NCBI GenBank assembly: GCA_963920705.1
Contig: OY987236.1
Coordinates: 10,216,190 to 10,280,189 of the forward strand
Origin: Odiellus spinosus
Lineage: Eukaryota > Arthropoda > Arachnida > Opiliones > Phalangiidae
Direction of reading: 5' to 3'
Length of the DNA: 64,000 nt
A model generated the notes under the pieces. That model saw only the letters and a program-made list of their open reading frames with translations, did no database searches and was not told the DNA's origin. Position numbers and translations under genes: made by a program. Positions 11,701-23,200 of the stretch are shown here, one piece after another (position 1 is the stretch's first letter; each line of letters opens with the position of its first letter).

Positions 11701-14700
11701 TCGAAGATTCAGACTTTTCCGCCACTACCTTATTGGGAGAGGCTTTAGGCAAGGTGCTTCCGAAAAGGAAATTCTCATTTTCTTCATTAATCTTCTTTTT
11801 CTTATTCTTGTCCTCAGTAGATTCGTTCAAAGATGACGGACTACTGAAACAAAATTTTGGTATCGAACTAATACCGCTGGTGGCTGACCAGGATATATCT
11901 TGTGGTAGAGTCTTAGGCTGAATAGGGGCTGAGAATGTAAACCCGCCTCGCTGCTCGGTATTCTTATTTGAAATTGAGTGGAGAATAGGTTGGACTAGCG
12001 AGGCTGAAGTTTTTGACAAAGATGGTTTATTGACTGCAGGGGTACTGGTCATGTTCGGTGGTAATTTAAAGTTGAAAGTCGGCAGGGATGTGATGGGCAA
12101 AGAAATTTGAGGTAGATCTGGTTCTTCAATGATCTGAAAATTTTCATTTTATAAACGGTATTAGCAGAAGCGGCTGGAAACTATAAGAAATCTGGGATGT
12201 AAGCCCTTCCCCAACTTTGGCTGTAGCCACCGTGAAATCGTTATGGCAAAAATGTCATCCCCTCACTCCGCTTAAAAGATGGCCAGTCAGAGATGAGATG
12301 GCCTAGCGTTACTATGGTTACAAATGACCACGAAACTATGGTCGAACACCAGCGCTCCAAACATTGCTCTCTTACGTGCCTATTCACGCCTGTTCCTTGT
12401 ACTACGCCCCTCATTCGTAAGCATCCGCCAAAAGGGATAGGAAAAAAGAGCGGTAGACATATTACATAGAGCTCCACAGGGCTTACATCCCAGACTTCTT
12501 ATAGTTTCAATGGGCTTCTGGTATTAGTCAAAATCATTTTTAATATTTATTTTAACAATGGAAAAACAACTTTCTAGAGAGTACTTTTTGAAGATAAAAA
12601 AAGGATGGGCGAGTACAGCGTTTGTGATTTCATGCAGAGTATGAACCCCCTCTATAAAAAGTTCCTTTCTAAGTATTTGATTTCATTTTCTTCGGCCTTC
12701 ATCAATATTCAAGTACTGACGAGATCACCTTAATAGAGCTATCAATTATGTTAGGAAACTCTCAAGACTTATGCAGTAAAACAGTTTTCAATAAAAGGGA
12801 ATATTGCAGTTTGTGAGTCAAGCACTAAGTGGAGAGAAAGCTAGGAGCTTCCAACAGAAACTGATCCCAACAGAACTAGTCTCTCGGAGAGATAGATTCT
12901 GAAAAATTTGCTATGAAGACCGTGGCAAAGTAGAAAGATCAGTATTGTCCACTGTTGCCCTCGCCCTGCCCCCCTGGTCCTTAAGGGGCCCATTTCATAT
13001 GGGTTTTAGTTTCTTTTGGAGTCTCAATTATGTACAGTTGGGAATAGTTTCTAAGAGGGTTCCATTACTACATCTTGCAAGAGGAGTTTTAACCTAATGA
13101 ATGAAGGCAAAGCTGAGTAAGATGGGTGAATTTTCTCGACCTGCTCAAATCTTCAAATGCTGCCCTTTTAATAAGCCAAAAAATTAATAACTAGTGAGTC
13201 GAGTAGCCAACTCTATACTCTTCACGGGCATTTGAGAGTTAATCAACTGAAACGAGTACTCACCTAGCCCTAAATATTTTGAATTAGCTAGTAATAAATA
13301 TGACAGAACAATTAGACTAATACTTACTTCATCTTCCACATGGGGTTTGTTCGAAAAATGTTTCGGTTGACTCGTAGTGGCTCGAATTTTACCTCCAGCT
13401 TTTCCACCGCTAGCGTAGCTTGGGGTAGAGAAATCACTTTGCTCCTTTCCAGCGAACGAATCCTCTTTACGTTTGTCAATTTGAAACATTGGTTGTAAAT
13501 TCCTTCCAATATTAATTGGTGTGGGAGCTGCAAAACTTGATATCGGGAGAGTTTTCTTTACTGGACTTTGAGAAATATTATGTTCAGATCTCAATTGTCT
13601 GCGTCTGTAACTTCCAGGCTAATAATTGGGAGTTTTAGTGAAATAAAGTTGATTAAAGGATAAAAACAAAATCCTACCGTAAATGATAAGGCCAGTTCGG
13701 TTGAGTGACTTTCTGTAGGAATTCTCTTTGCATCCTGAAGCGGTGTTGACATTCTTTCCAAAGTATTTAATATCTTTTTCGCAGCAGAACTCATACATTC
13801 TGGATTTGCTTTTTCTTTGACATTTATTTTTGTTTTATTGGTCTAAGGGAAATAAATATAGGTATGATAACAAAACTTCTTGGCATTTAATAATTGGATA
13901 GTTTATAATTACTTTAAAAGGGAATTGTGAATTAATCCTGGCCCTTCGATAAGCGGAAGCACCGCCAAAGGTAGTACGGCCATCATAAAATGGAGATAAG
14001 CCCAAACTTCCATCAAAAAGAGCTTCCCGTGTACTGGCCTACATTAGAATTTATAATTTCAGATTTCAAGTGTTAGCCAATATCGTAATTAAACTGATCT
14101 GACATCCAAAGTTTAACGAATACCGATATTGCAAATTTTAAGAAATAAAACAAATAATTTTATTATATTTAGCAAGTTATGGCTCTTGAGCATGTTTTCT
14201 TAAATTTTTTATTTTAAACTATACTAATTTAAGGGACCTTTTAACTTCTAAAGAACATAATGAAGAAATTGCTTTCGAATTATCATCCTTATTAACCGAA
14301 AAATATTTCCAAGTCCGAGCTTTCTTACTTAGCTCCGTACTCTTAATTCTAAACTTTAACTGAACATGTCTGCTATTTTTTTAATAAAACGACGGAAATT
14401 TACAGCATTAGTTTGGTACTGACATCAATTCATGCTTTCACTGGATAGTGTTTTGCCAAGAAAAAAGTTGGAAAAGACCACCAAATATCGGTATCAGTAA
14501 TTTAGAAGCCGGTACCAATATATTAGCAAAACCCTAATATATATTTACTAATACCGATCCAGTATCTGTTTTGGCTCAACACTACAGATTTCATTTTAAT
14601 TAAATATGAATTTAAACTAGATCTTACAGAAACAGGAGCTCCGAAAGCCGAAGTACTGAAGCAAGGCCTTTTAGTGGAACCAGTAGGTTGAGGTCTCGAG

Positions 14701-16208
14701 TTTATAACCCTTTTTGTGGTATTGGTGGTGAGAGAGGTGTTATTAATATGATCATCTTCAGACCAAAGAGAGTTTTGAGTCGATGGGGTATCATTGTCTT
14801 CGTTTTCCGAGAATTCGGCCAATACAGAGACATCTTTTTTATATTGGGTAGCTGGTCTAGACAAATTAGTCCTTGTTTCTCCTTCACCTCTTTCGCTCAT
14901 CAATAAAGATTTTTTTCTGGTCAGTTCAGTCCTGATCTGATCTAACGCGGCTTCCGAAATAGGTAAGCCAGTAAGACAAGCTCGTCTTTTCTCTTGATGA
15001 GAAGGAGCTAAAGAGGAACAACCACTTGTTGAAGCTGAAGTTTCACTGTTGTCCGATTGATCGTCTCCTGAAATTTTTTACAATTAGTTTCACCTCTTCA
15101 AAGTAACAAGCTCAAATGGTTTGTACATCAAATTTTTGTATTGCCCCTTCACTCGCTGGAAAAATAAAATTACCATTTACAACAGCTGTGCTAGGACTTG
15201 TTATACTACTAGATGCAATGGTGGTCCTATGTAGTGGATCCCTTGCAAAAGTGGAACTCGAAGGGGTTAGTGAGTCATTATTATTCTTGATTAACGCGCT
15301 GCTTCGATTAACAGAGTCTTCTCTATTTCCCAGGAGACGGGTATCTATACCAGAAGGTCCAGCAATGTCAAAATCTTCTAATGGTTCCCTGAGCACAGAT
15401 CCTTGATCAACAACTTCAATCTGAGCATCTTGCTCATCATCATCATCTTCACTTTCTTCAATGTTTGTATTTGTCACAGTATTATCACTTCCAGTGAGCC
15501 AAGTTGGCAATGCCAACCAACTCGGGATTAAATTTTTCACTGTCTGAACTATACTTTTATCCTGAAAGCAACATCATTGAAATTAAAGTCCCTTCAAGTG
15601 GCCAAGAAAAAATCCACAATGCATGGCTTTCAAGTTTGGGTTTCTTAAACGCTAACAAAATGTTATCATTCAGAAAGCTTTGCAAAGAAAAAACTAGAAG
15701 TTGTTTAAAAGCTACATCTGCATGCATGCATAATACACATTCTTCCATAAATTGTCTTTTTTTAGACTTAATAATGAAAAATAAAAAGTAACCTTATATA
15801 AAGCCTTGGCAGGAGAAATTTAGGTTTATTTATAAGCAGGTCTTAATCTTGTAAATGGACAAAGAATTTGAATATATCGGATTCTGCTTTGGCAATCGTT
15901 GGACAAAATATGTATTACAATTGATTTAAGCAAAAAAACTATCAGAATAATTAACAATTTATAGGTATAATTATTTAAATTACATTTTACAATAAAATCA
16001 TTTTGGGCCTTGGCTTTTACATTGCACGTTATCGAGAAAACGGAAAAATTAGAGCAAAATTATTGTTCCTGAATCCTAATCGAAAGCATTGAGAAAATAG
16101 GGTTTTGCCAAGGGTTAAGAAAATCTTCGATCTTACCTTCGGCCTATCGTAGGGTTTTGCGGAATGAGTTTTACTTGTCTTCCTCCGCGCGGATAGCCTC
16201 GAATACAT
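5771..16208 (-). CDS. Nup153: Nuclear pore complex protein Nup153
   Basis: FG nucleoporin of the nuclear basket, acting in import/export and basket assembly. Fourteen exons, listed from the start: 16208-16137, 15561-15174, 15067-14628, 14038-13913, 13842-13678, 13618-13328, 12133-11557, 10970-10797, 10728-10426, 9928-8996, 8475-8224, 8154-7793, 7617-7400, 5861-5771. This gives 1463 aa (human about 1475). The N-terminal part carries the family blocks LIPSWL, SPFYDGRTTFGGA (exon 4) and KKILNTLERMSTPLQDAKRI (exon 5). Three RanBP2-type zinc fingers (GSWEC..C..N..C..C) lie near residues 703-730, 755-782 and 809-837; vertebrates have four. The C-terminal third is FG-rich (FKFG, FVFG). The last exon, 1.5 kb away, encodes a basic tail, RKIRKAVRRVNKK, like the tail of vertebrate Nup153. 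The start is the ATG in a short first exon rich in Arg/Lys. Exon phases are consistent throughout. Only the short intron 8155-8223 and the terminal-exon choice are less certain. Confidence 0.94.
6394..6864. mobile_element. 471-bp hAT-like nonautonomous element
   Basis: Terminal inverted repeats begin CAGGGCTCCCACCA and end TGGTGGGAGCCCTG. They are flanked by a direct repeat CCAATC (6388-6393 and 6865-6870). The interior has no ORF and holds about 2.7 copies of a ~31-bp unit (6732-6812, GATTTTATGGTGATTTAGGG). The CAGGG...CCCTG ends resemble hAT elements, but the visible target duplication is 6 bp, not the usual 8. It lies in the last intron of Nup153. Confidence 0.7.
7148..7285. repeat. 69-bp tandem duplication
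   Basis: Two adjacent 69-bp copies (7148-7216 and 7217-7285) start ACTCAATGTAGTTTACTAC and end GATATAAAGTAGATTC, with about six differences. They lie in the last Nup153 intron. Confidence 0.9.
10076..10290. repeat. degenerate tandem repeat in Nup153 intron
   Basis: Four to five diverged copies of a unit of roughly 35-40 bp with the core GCTTAAAATGA plus AAGGCTTGGGAAA. The copies differ in length and sequence, so this is an old or unstable array. Confidence 0.65.
12177..12508. mobile_element. 332-bp MITE-like element with 30-bp terminal inverted repeats
   Basis: The left end starts GAAACTATAAGAAATCTGGG and continues ATGTAAGCCC. The right end is its reverse complement with one mismatch in 30. 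It lies in the Nup153 intron between the exons at 11557-12133 and 13328-13618. The interior has no credible coding capacity. No clear target duplication is visible. Confidence 0.82.
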
Positions 16209-16915
16209 TTTATTAAATTTCTGAACTTAAATACTCTTTAAAAATAACAAATATTAGATTTAAAATATTATAAAAACCGAAAACACGTTAGCGATACTTC
16301 AGAACGAACAAACGGCTCCATTTTCGTCTGTTTCCAAAGAATTTTGTAATGGCGCTTATGGAAGTTATGGGTGTTACGTGATTGGTCAGAGCCTAAACCC
16401 CCGCGAAGTGACAAAAAAAAAATCACTTTTGTCCATTCAACTTACAAATTTAAATTCCGTAATATTTTAGATAAAATAAATCGTGTTATATATGACATAA
16501 ATTTTTTTAAAAAAAGTTTTAAACTTAGTTCATAATTTATAAATTCTTTAAATTGAACCATATGCCAAATTCAAAATTGCGGTCAATTGATTCCATTTTC
16601 TTATTAGCGCAGAAGGGTAAGTCAATGACCTATTGGCCCATGGAAGAAATCGTGAACTGAGCCAGTATTGTGAATGAATATTTTGTTAATTCATTAAAGA
16701 ATCAAGCTATCTTGACTACGTACCCAATTGTTTTGGCTTTCAACTTTGCTCTGGCGACTTATCAACATTAACTATTTAATCTTCCAGTGCATTATGTACA
16801 GCACTGGTCTTAAAAGAAGCCATCCCTATTCCCTCCTAAAAGGGTGTTCATGCAAATTTGAAGAATCGTCATACGGAGAGTTCAGTTGGTGGTCGGTTAC
16901 GTTATCGGATCGAAA
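16209..16915. promoter_or_regulatory. divergent promoter region of Nup153 and LMAN2
   Basis: 707 bp separate the Nup153 ATG (minus) from the LMAN2 ATG (plus). The region holds an ATTGGTCAG sequence (CCAAT box in inverted orientation) at about 16381-16389, in a GC-richer patch near 16320-16410, close to the Nup153 start. No convincing TATA element was placed. A shared promoter is inferred from geometry only. Confidence 0.5.
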
Positions 16916-18274
16916 ATGATCGCTTACTGCTGCAAAATTTTTCATATTATCTATATAATAACTTTTACACTAAGCCATTTTTCCAGCGCCAAATGGAATA
17001 CGCACGATTATCTAAAACGGGATCATTCGTTAGTTAAACCATATCATGGTAAGCAATTGAAGCCTTGGCATTTTAGCCATGCCGGGTCACACTGAGGCCT
17101 GAGGGGGGGCTACACTATATAATCCTCAATCACGAGATTCGCCACATACTCAATAAAAAATAATTAAAATCATTTTAGGTTCTGGCACATTTATTCCTAA
17201 CTGGGATTTCATCGGTAGCACGCTTATAACAACAAATTACATCAGATTAACTCCTGATCAACAAAGTAAAAGGGGTGCGCTTTGGAATAGTGTTGTAGGT
17301 ATTTCAAACAGTTATAGCCCTGACCCAAAATAAAACTCAATTTACCATACAGCCTTGTTACGTTCGAAATTGGGAGCTTCAAATTCAATTCAGAGTTTAT
17401 GGAAAAGGAAAAGATCTCTTCGGGGATGGAATGGCTATATGGTACGCCAGAGATCCCTTGAAACCTGGGTCTGTGTTTGGAAATCAAGAAGATTTTCATG
17501 GTTTAGCCATTTTTATGGACACCTACGCTAATCAGAATGGACCACACAATGTAAATAAACAAATAACATTATTAAAAACACGTATAATAGTAAAAAAATA
17601 CTTATAGCATGGACATCCTTACATTTCTGCAATGATTAATAATGGCTCTTTGAGTTATGATCATGACCGTGATGGAACTCATACTGAGCTAGCTGGTTGC
17701 GAAGCCAAATTTCGAGGAGTTGATCATGATTCTTATATCTCTATTAGATACGAAAATGATGTTCTAACAGTACGTTCAAACCCCAATCTTAATGTAAATT
17801 ATAAATTAACCTAAACCATTCTGTATCAGGCTGGACTTGATATCGAAGGTAAAAACGCTTGGAAAGAATGCTTCCAGGTGAAAGGAGTTAAATTGCCAAC
17901 TGGTTACTTTTTCGGAGTATCAGCAGCCACTGGAGACTTATCCGATAATCACGATATAATGTCCATTAAATTATATGAATTAGAAGTACCTGATGAGGTA
18001 TGTTTGACCATCATATAAACTAGTGAAAATACTAATACGTAAAACATTAATTACCTAGCAACAAAAGGATACGGAAGATCGATCTAAGATTTTACCATCT
18101 GCGCAAAACTTTGCGGCTCCGAGAGAACACCACGACGATCCAACCCCACCAATGAGTGGAACAAAATTTTTCCTAATAATTACTCTAGCCATAATTGGAT
18201 TAGCTGCTTGTGCTATAGTAGGATTTTTAGTCTTCCAGAATAAAAACCCAACGTCGAGAAAAAGATTCTATTGA
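16916..18274 (+). CDS. LMAN2: L-type lectin of the early secretory pathway (VIP36/LMAN2-like)
   Basis: Membrane lectin that binds high-mannose N-glycans on cargo glycoproteins between ER and Golgi. Six exons: 16916-17048, 17179-17294, 17353-17550, 17608-17769, 17830-17997, 18059-18274; 330 aa (vertebrate LMAN2/LMAN2L about 350). Residues 1-26 form a hydrophobic signal peptide ending HFSSA. The lectin domain follows, with YIRLTPDQQSKRGALWN, GDGMAIWYARD, FMDTYANQNGPHN (Ca/mannose-binding Asp and Asn) and GYFFGVSAATGDLSDNHDI. A transmembrane helix spans about residues 296-318, and a short cytosolic tail ends in RKRFY, the ER-export/recycling type tail of VIP36/VIPL. All splice sites are GT-AG and phases agree. 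It could be LMAN2 or LMAN2L; many invertebrates have one gene for both. Confidence 0.93.
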
Positions 18275-18363
18275 GCTTATAAAAAAATGATTTCATTAAC
18301 TAGAAAAGTAAATTCCCATATTTTGTACTTTTTTTCTTTTAGGTTGTGTATATAAATTAAAAA

Positions 18364-18369
18364 ATTAAA
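18364..18369 (+). terminator. possible LMAN2 poly(A) signal
   Basis: ATTAAA, a common variant hexamer, about 90 bp after the LMAN2 stop codon. No AATAAA was seen closer. Confidence 0.35.
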
Positions 18370-19000
18370 TTTATTAATATCCAGGCTTCGGGTTTAATTT
18401 TTGGATACAGCTAAATAGCCACGATTAATTTATTAAGGATCCTAGCCAAAATAATTATAACCTAATATTTTACCGCTGCCACAGATATGTTCGACATATT
18501 ACTTAATTGCCATGACACGATATTTTTATGCAATATCCCTTTTAAAATTAATAAAATTGTTGAGAATTTCAAATTTGTATTATTCCAAACTTATATATTT
18601 TTTTCTAACTTCCAAATATAAGCTTGAAAATTTGATCGTTCCTCGAATTTGTATAAAAATATGTAAATACTTTTATAATGATTAAAATAATTATGAAAAA
18701 AGTGGAATTGCATTGATTATTGTCAATGAGTTTCAGTTGAGTACTCCTGTATTCACTTCATTTTATTAATCGTGACAAATATCCTAACCCTTTTGGGGAG
18801 AAATCACTTGATTTTTTAACAGCCTTCAATTTTTGCGGGGAATCCTGGAGGAATACACGATAAATAGCACACAAGGCTTTGACATTAAAGACCTGCGCAC
18901 AACTTCATGTATTCATCCACACAGCTTAATTCAAAATTGAGTTTGCGAGCTCGTTTTTTAGGTGCAAAGGATATATTCCACTAGTTAAATGGGGCATATG

Positions 19001-19048
19001 CCAGAACCAGAAGTAAATAGAAGTAGTTCTATGTACTTCTGGTTCTGG
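19001..19048. repeat. hairpin-forming inverted repeat
   Basis: CCAGAACCAGAAGTA and its exact reverse complement TACTTCTGGTTCTGG are separated by an 18-bp loop. This is intergenic, between LMAN2 and the transposon cluster. Confidence 0.8.
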
Positions 19049-19311
19049 AATATTACAGGCCATTTCTTTAAAGAGAGAATGCAACCTAACAAAAAGTGAT
19101 TAAATAGGCATAATCCAACAGTAGAAAAATTAACAAAAATATTAAACTACAAATAAATTTAAAACTTACCATCAAAATAGGCTTAGCTGGATTCATGGAG
19201 ATATTCTGAACTCCCCATACAATCATGGAGATCCTGTATTCTCCATAAAAGAGCCATCAATCACTGTCATTGGTTGCTAGTCATTATACGGGGGAATCAG
19301 GTGATCTCCAT

Positions 19312-19592
19312 CAAGGAGGATTAGACAAGGAGAGGAAATGTGGGGCTGCGTTGAGTTAGAGAGAGAAGAGCCAACCTCCCACTCGGGTGGAAAGGGGGGA
19401 TAGGAAATTCTCGAGATAAACTGTTGTCACGTGGTCGCTAGCTAGCGCGTCTCATAAAGGATTCGTTTTACCCACGTGACAACATTTTACCACAAAACGT
19501 CTCTACCCCCATTCTCCCAGAGTGGGAGTTTAGGCCGACGCAGTAGGAACCGCGCAGTCCCCACATTTCTTCTCCTTGTCTAATCCTCCTTG
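19312..19592 (+). mobile_element. 281-bp nonautonomous element, copy A
   Basis: Terminal inverted repeats of about 34 bp begin CAAGGAGGATTAGACAAGGA. The element is flanked by a 7-bp direct repeat TCTCCAT (19305-19311, 19593-19599). The uninterrupted site, with TCTCCAT once, is visible in the related host copy at 48969-48975. The interior is GC-rich and has partly palindromic subterminal blocks around TGTTGTCACGTGG. No ORF. Confidence 0.88.
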
Positions 19593-19651
19593 TCTCCATG
19601 AATCCAGCTAAGTCTATTTTCAGGGTAAGTTAAAAAAAAATCTAGTTTAAT

Positions 19652-19932
19652 CAAGGAGGATTAGACAAGGAGAAGAAATGTGGGGACGGCGCGGTTCCTA
19701 CTGCGTCGGCCTAAACTCCCACTCTGGGAGAACGGGGGTAGAGACGTTTCGTGGTAAAATGTTGTCGCGTGGGTAAAACGAATCCTTTATGAGACGCGCT
19801 AGCTAGCGACCACGTGACAACAGTTTACCTCGAGAATTTCCTATCCCCCCTTTCCACCCGAGTGGGAGGTTGGCTCTTCTCTCTCTAACTCAACGCAGCC
19901 CCACATTTCTTCTCCTTGTCTAATCCTCCTTG
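19652..19932 (-). mobile_element. 281-bp nonautonomous element, copy B (inverted)
   Basis: Reverse complement of copy A with a handful of substitutions and identical length. It is flanked by its own 7-bp direct repeat GTTTAAT (19645-19651, 19933-19939); the empty site is seen at 49023-49029. With copy A and the 59-bp spacer of host element it forms a 621-bp palindrome. Confidence 0.88.
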
Positions 19933-20239
19933 GTTTAATATTTGTTTAAATTGTCGGATTATTAGGCCTATTTAAACGATAAGGAATCGATAAAGAAAAT
20001 CACTTTTTTTAGGTAATTGTAATAAATTTTTTTTTTTGTAAAGCCTCCAGCTGTTTGATATTCTAAGGCAATATCACCCCAACTTTTCTCACCTCATAAA
20101 ATAAATCAATAAAACCGTCCATAAGTAAGATAATAAATGTCTATTATGTTACTTATGATAAAACTTATTATAAGATTAGAAGAGCCCATAATTATTTTTT
20201 TGAACTATTGAAAAACCATTCTTTTTTTAAAAAATTTGT

Positions 20240-20245
20240 TTTATT
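20240..20245 (-). terminator. likely Knk poly(A) signal
   Basis: AATAAA on the minus strand, about 50 bp past the stop codon of the Knickkopf-like gene. Confidence 0.5.
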
Positions 20246-20295
20246 AACAAATAGGATCCTGTTTAAAAACAACTTTATAAAAGCATTTGAGATCT

Positions 20296-23200
20296 TCAGA
20301 CTAGATATTTAAGGCCAAAAATGGAGCAGAATAGAATTGCCAGATTTACATTTAAAACATTGGCTCCACTAACCAATTCGTCAACTACAAATATTTTCCA
20401 ACCCATATTTCTTTGAGTATAACTCTACAAAAGAAACAAGTGTCCATTAATAAGTTCCCAATAATCAATAAGCCTAAAAGAAGATTCCACTAACCTGATA
20501 ATATAACACATCTGGAGTATATTCATCAGGAGTCCAATCAAGTAAAGCGGGCTCTCCCTTTTCGCAATGCATCTTTAAAGAGTCACGATACTTTACCAAA
20601 TTTTTAAATTCATCATCCCTTCGTCTATCGGTCTTGTTGGTGTGTTCCCACATGCAAAGTCTACCCGCTGTAGAATGTAAATTGGGTATATTCCAAGAAA
20701 CAGTTTTTTTGCTGCATTATAATAAGCTTACCAGCAATTGGTTGAGGCCTTCCTTTAGAATCAAACTTGATTCCAGCATATATTGTTACTTTCTATATAA
20801 AGAGTAAATTACAAGAATAAGTTAAAATAAAATTAAGGTAAAGTTCTCAAATTGAGCTAAAGTTCAAGGAAAGCTTTTAAAACAAAATCAGGAGTAGTTG
20901 AGCCTAAATGCTCGCGAGTAGTTAAGCCTAAATGCTCGCGAATAGTTAAGCCTAAATGCTCGCGAATAGTTAAGCCTAAATGCTCGCGAATAGTTAAGCC
21001 TAAATGCTCGCGAATAGTTAAGCCTAAATGCTCGCGAATAGTTAAGCCTAAATGCTCGCGAATAGTTAAGCCTAAATGCTCGCGAATAGTTAAGCCTAAA
21101 TGCTCGCGAATAGTTAAGCCTAAATGCTCACGAATAGTTAAGCCTAAATGCTCGCGAATAGTTAAGCCTAAATGCTCGCGAATAGTTAAGCCTAAATGCT
21201 CGCGAATAGTTAAGACTAAATGCTCGCGAATAGTTAAGACTAAATGCTCGCGAATAGTTAAGACTAAATGCTCGCGAATAGTTAAGACTAAATGCTCGCG
21301 AATAGTTAAGACTAAATGCTCGCGAATCGTTAAGACTAAATGCTCGCGAATAGTTAAGCCTAAATGCTCGCGAATAGTTAAGCCTAAATCAACGCAAAGC
21401 TCTGAAAACTAGGATAAAATAATCAAAAAAAATCTTACCTTTCGTTCTTCTTCAGTCATTTTGGAATATCCTCCATGCGGATCATCAGATATGTAAAGAG
21501 GGTTATAGGCAGCTGCGTTGAAACCATTATTTCCAGCTTCCACTCTCAGTTGGTACTTGACACCACGTTTTACGTAAATATTTGGAGTCATGGCCCCATT
21601 AACGTAAAAAACGACTCCCGGTGAAGATAATCCACTGATTCCTGTATAACCCTTTTTCAGTCCCGATGGTCCCAGATGAAACAAGAAAGTCTTGACTGAG
21701 GGGTCTTTCAACTCAAAATGTTTCCACGGTTCGATTTTAAGTTCATTTTGTCGTTTTGTGAAAGGATAACAGTTCTTTTTAGCCGGTTTACGACCAAAGA
21801 CCACTTTGGTGTCACCTAGAGTAAAAGATTGATTAGTTATAAAATGTATTAATCAATGTAAATCATTATAGATTGAAATTTAATTACCTTTAGGATACAT
21901 ATAATGAAATCCCGGTTCAAATTGAACATTGTATTTTCCCACAGCCCAAATAAGAAAGGTCATTTCTTCTTTATCAAAAATTTTATCTCCGTGATCGCCA
22001 GCATTATCTTGTTGTCGCCTGAAAGTTACAGACGTGACTCCATTTGTCCTCGCAGCAGTTTGAAATTGATAATTTTCAACACCACCCAATTTAGGATCAG
22101 GACAAACGCCTTTGTATGGTCCTGCCACGTTGCTACACGGATATTTAGCCGTCAAGTTGTAATCAACTACGAAACCCGAATGCCCAACCATGTAAACCAC
22201 TACGGCATCACCATCAATCATTTGAGTCGAATTGGGTGATCCACTGGTTCCAAATGACATGTAATCATCTTCGTCTAATACGATAAAGTAAAAAATATTA
22301 AACCCTTAACCAGAATTATTTTTATATAATTTTTCCAGCTTACCAATAAGTCCAGATAGCTGGAAAGTAATCTGCGGACCAAATACTTCCCAACTCAATT
22401 GAAGATTTTTGTGAAGTTGTTCACAGTTTGGTAAAGAGGCATCGTAGTCCATAACAGAAACCAAAGCCGGTGGAATGTTAAGACCACCTGGTATCAAAAT
22501 AGAACCGTAGTTTCGACTTTCCCTGACATTATAAATGCTGAACCAATTGATATCGAAGAAAGTTTTTTTCCCGGGTAATTCCAAGACAATATCATCACCA
22601 TCATACTGGGCTAAGGCGTTTAAACTAAAATAAAATGACAAGTTTTTAGTGCTTGTAGCTAAACTTATTAATTAAAGTAATTACGAGAAATCTATCATTT
22701 AAGCCTTGAAGTTTTACACGATAATCAGTGATTAACAGTTTTTGACTTGTTCAATCTCTTAAAGACAAGTCCAGCTGAAGCATCAATGTTGTATAAAGCT
22801 TAATTTCCACTAGAGCGAAATAAAGCGCTTTTTCTTACTTTGCACCTAGCATTATCTAATATTTTACATGACTCTATATTGGCAATGCACACTTTTTCTC
22901 TAAATGATTTGACCCAATCTATCAATCAGGGTCGATAGTTTGCTCAGAATATGAGAAAAAAACTGAATCTTTAAGGGAATATTTTCAGCTTAAATGAATT
23001 ATTACAATTTAAAGGTCATAAACATATCATTGACCTGTACCAAGTATAATTTCTTGCACCTTTTGAGCTCATTTTTAAATTACCTGACTTTTTAAGACCC
23101 ATTTTCAAATTCCCCGACTTTTACAGGCCACATACAAAAATATGAACTCTATAGTGGAAACTAGGCTTTAGGTGTGTGAAGTCTACAAAACAAGTGGAGC

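Larger units (their letters stand above)
19068..20010. mobile_element. TTAA-end MITE family copy (i), host of two nested insertions
   Basis: The left end TTAAAGAGAGAATGCAACC and the following AGGCATAATCCAACAGTA, CATCAAAATAGGCTTAGCTG and CTAGTTTAATATTTGTTT segments match the copy at 48717-49563. The right end is degenerate (about 19990-20010). Two 281-bp elements are inserted in it. It lies between the convergent LMAN2 and Knk genes. No coding capacity was seen. Confidence 0.75.
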
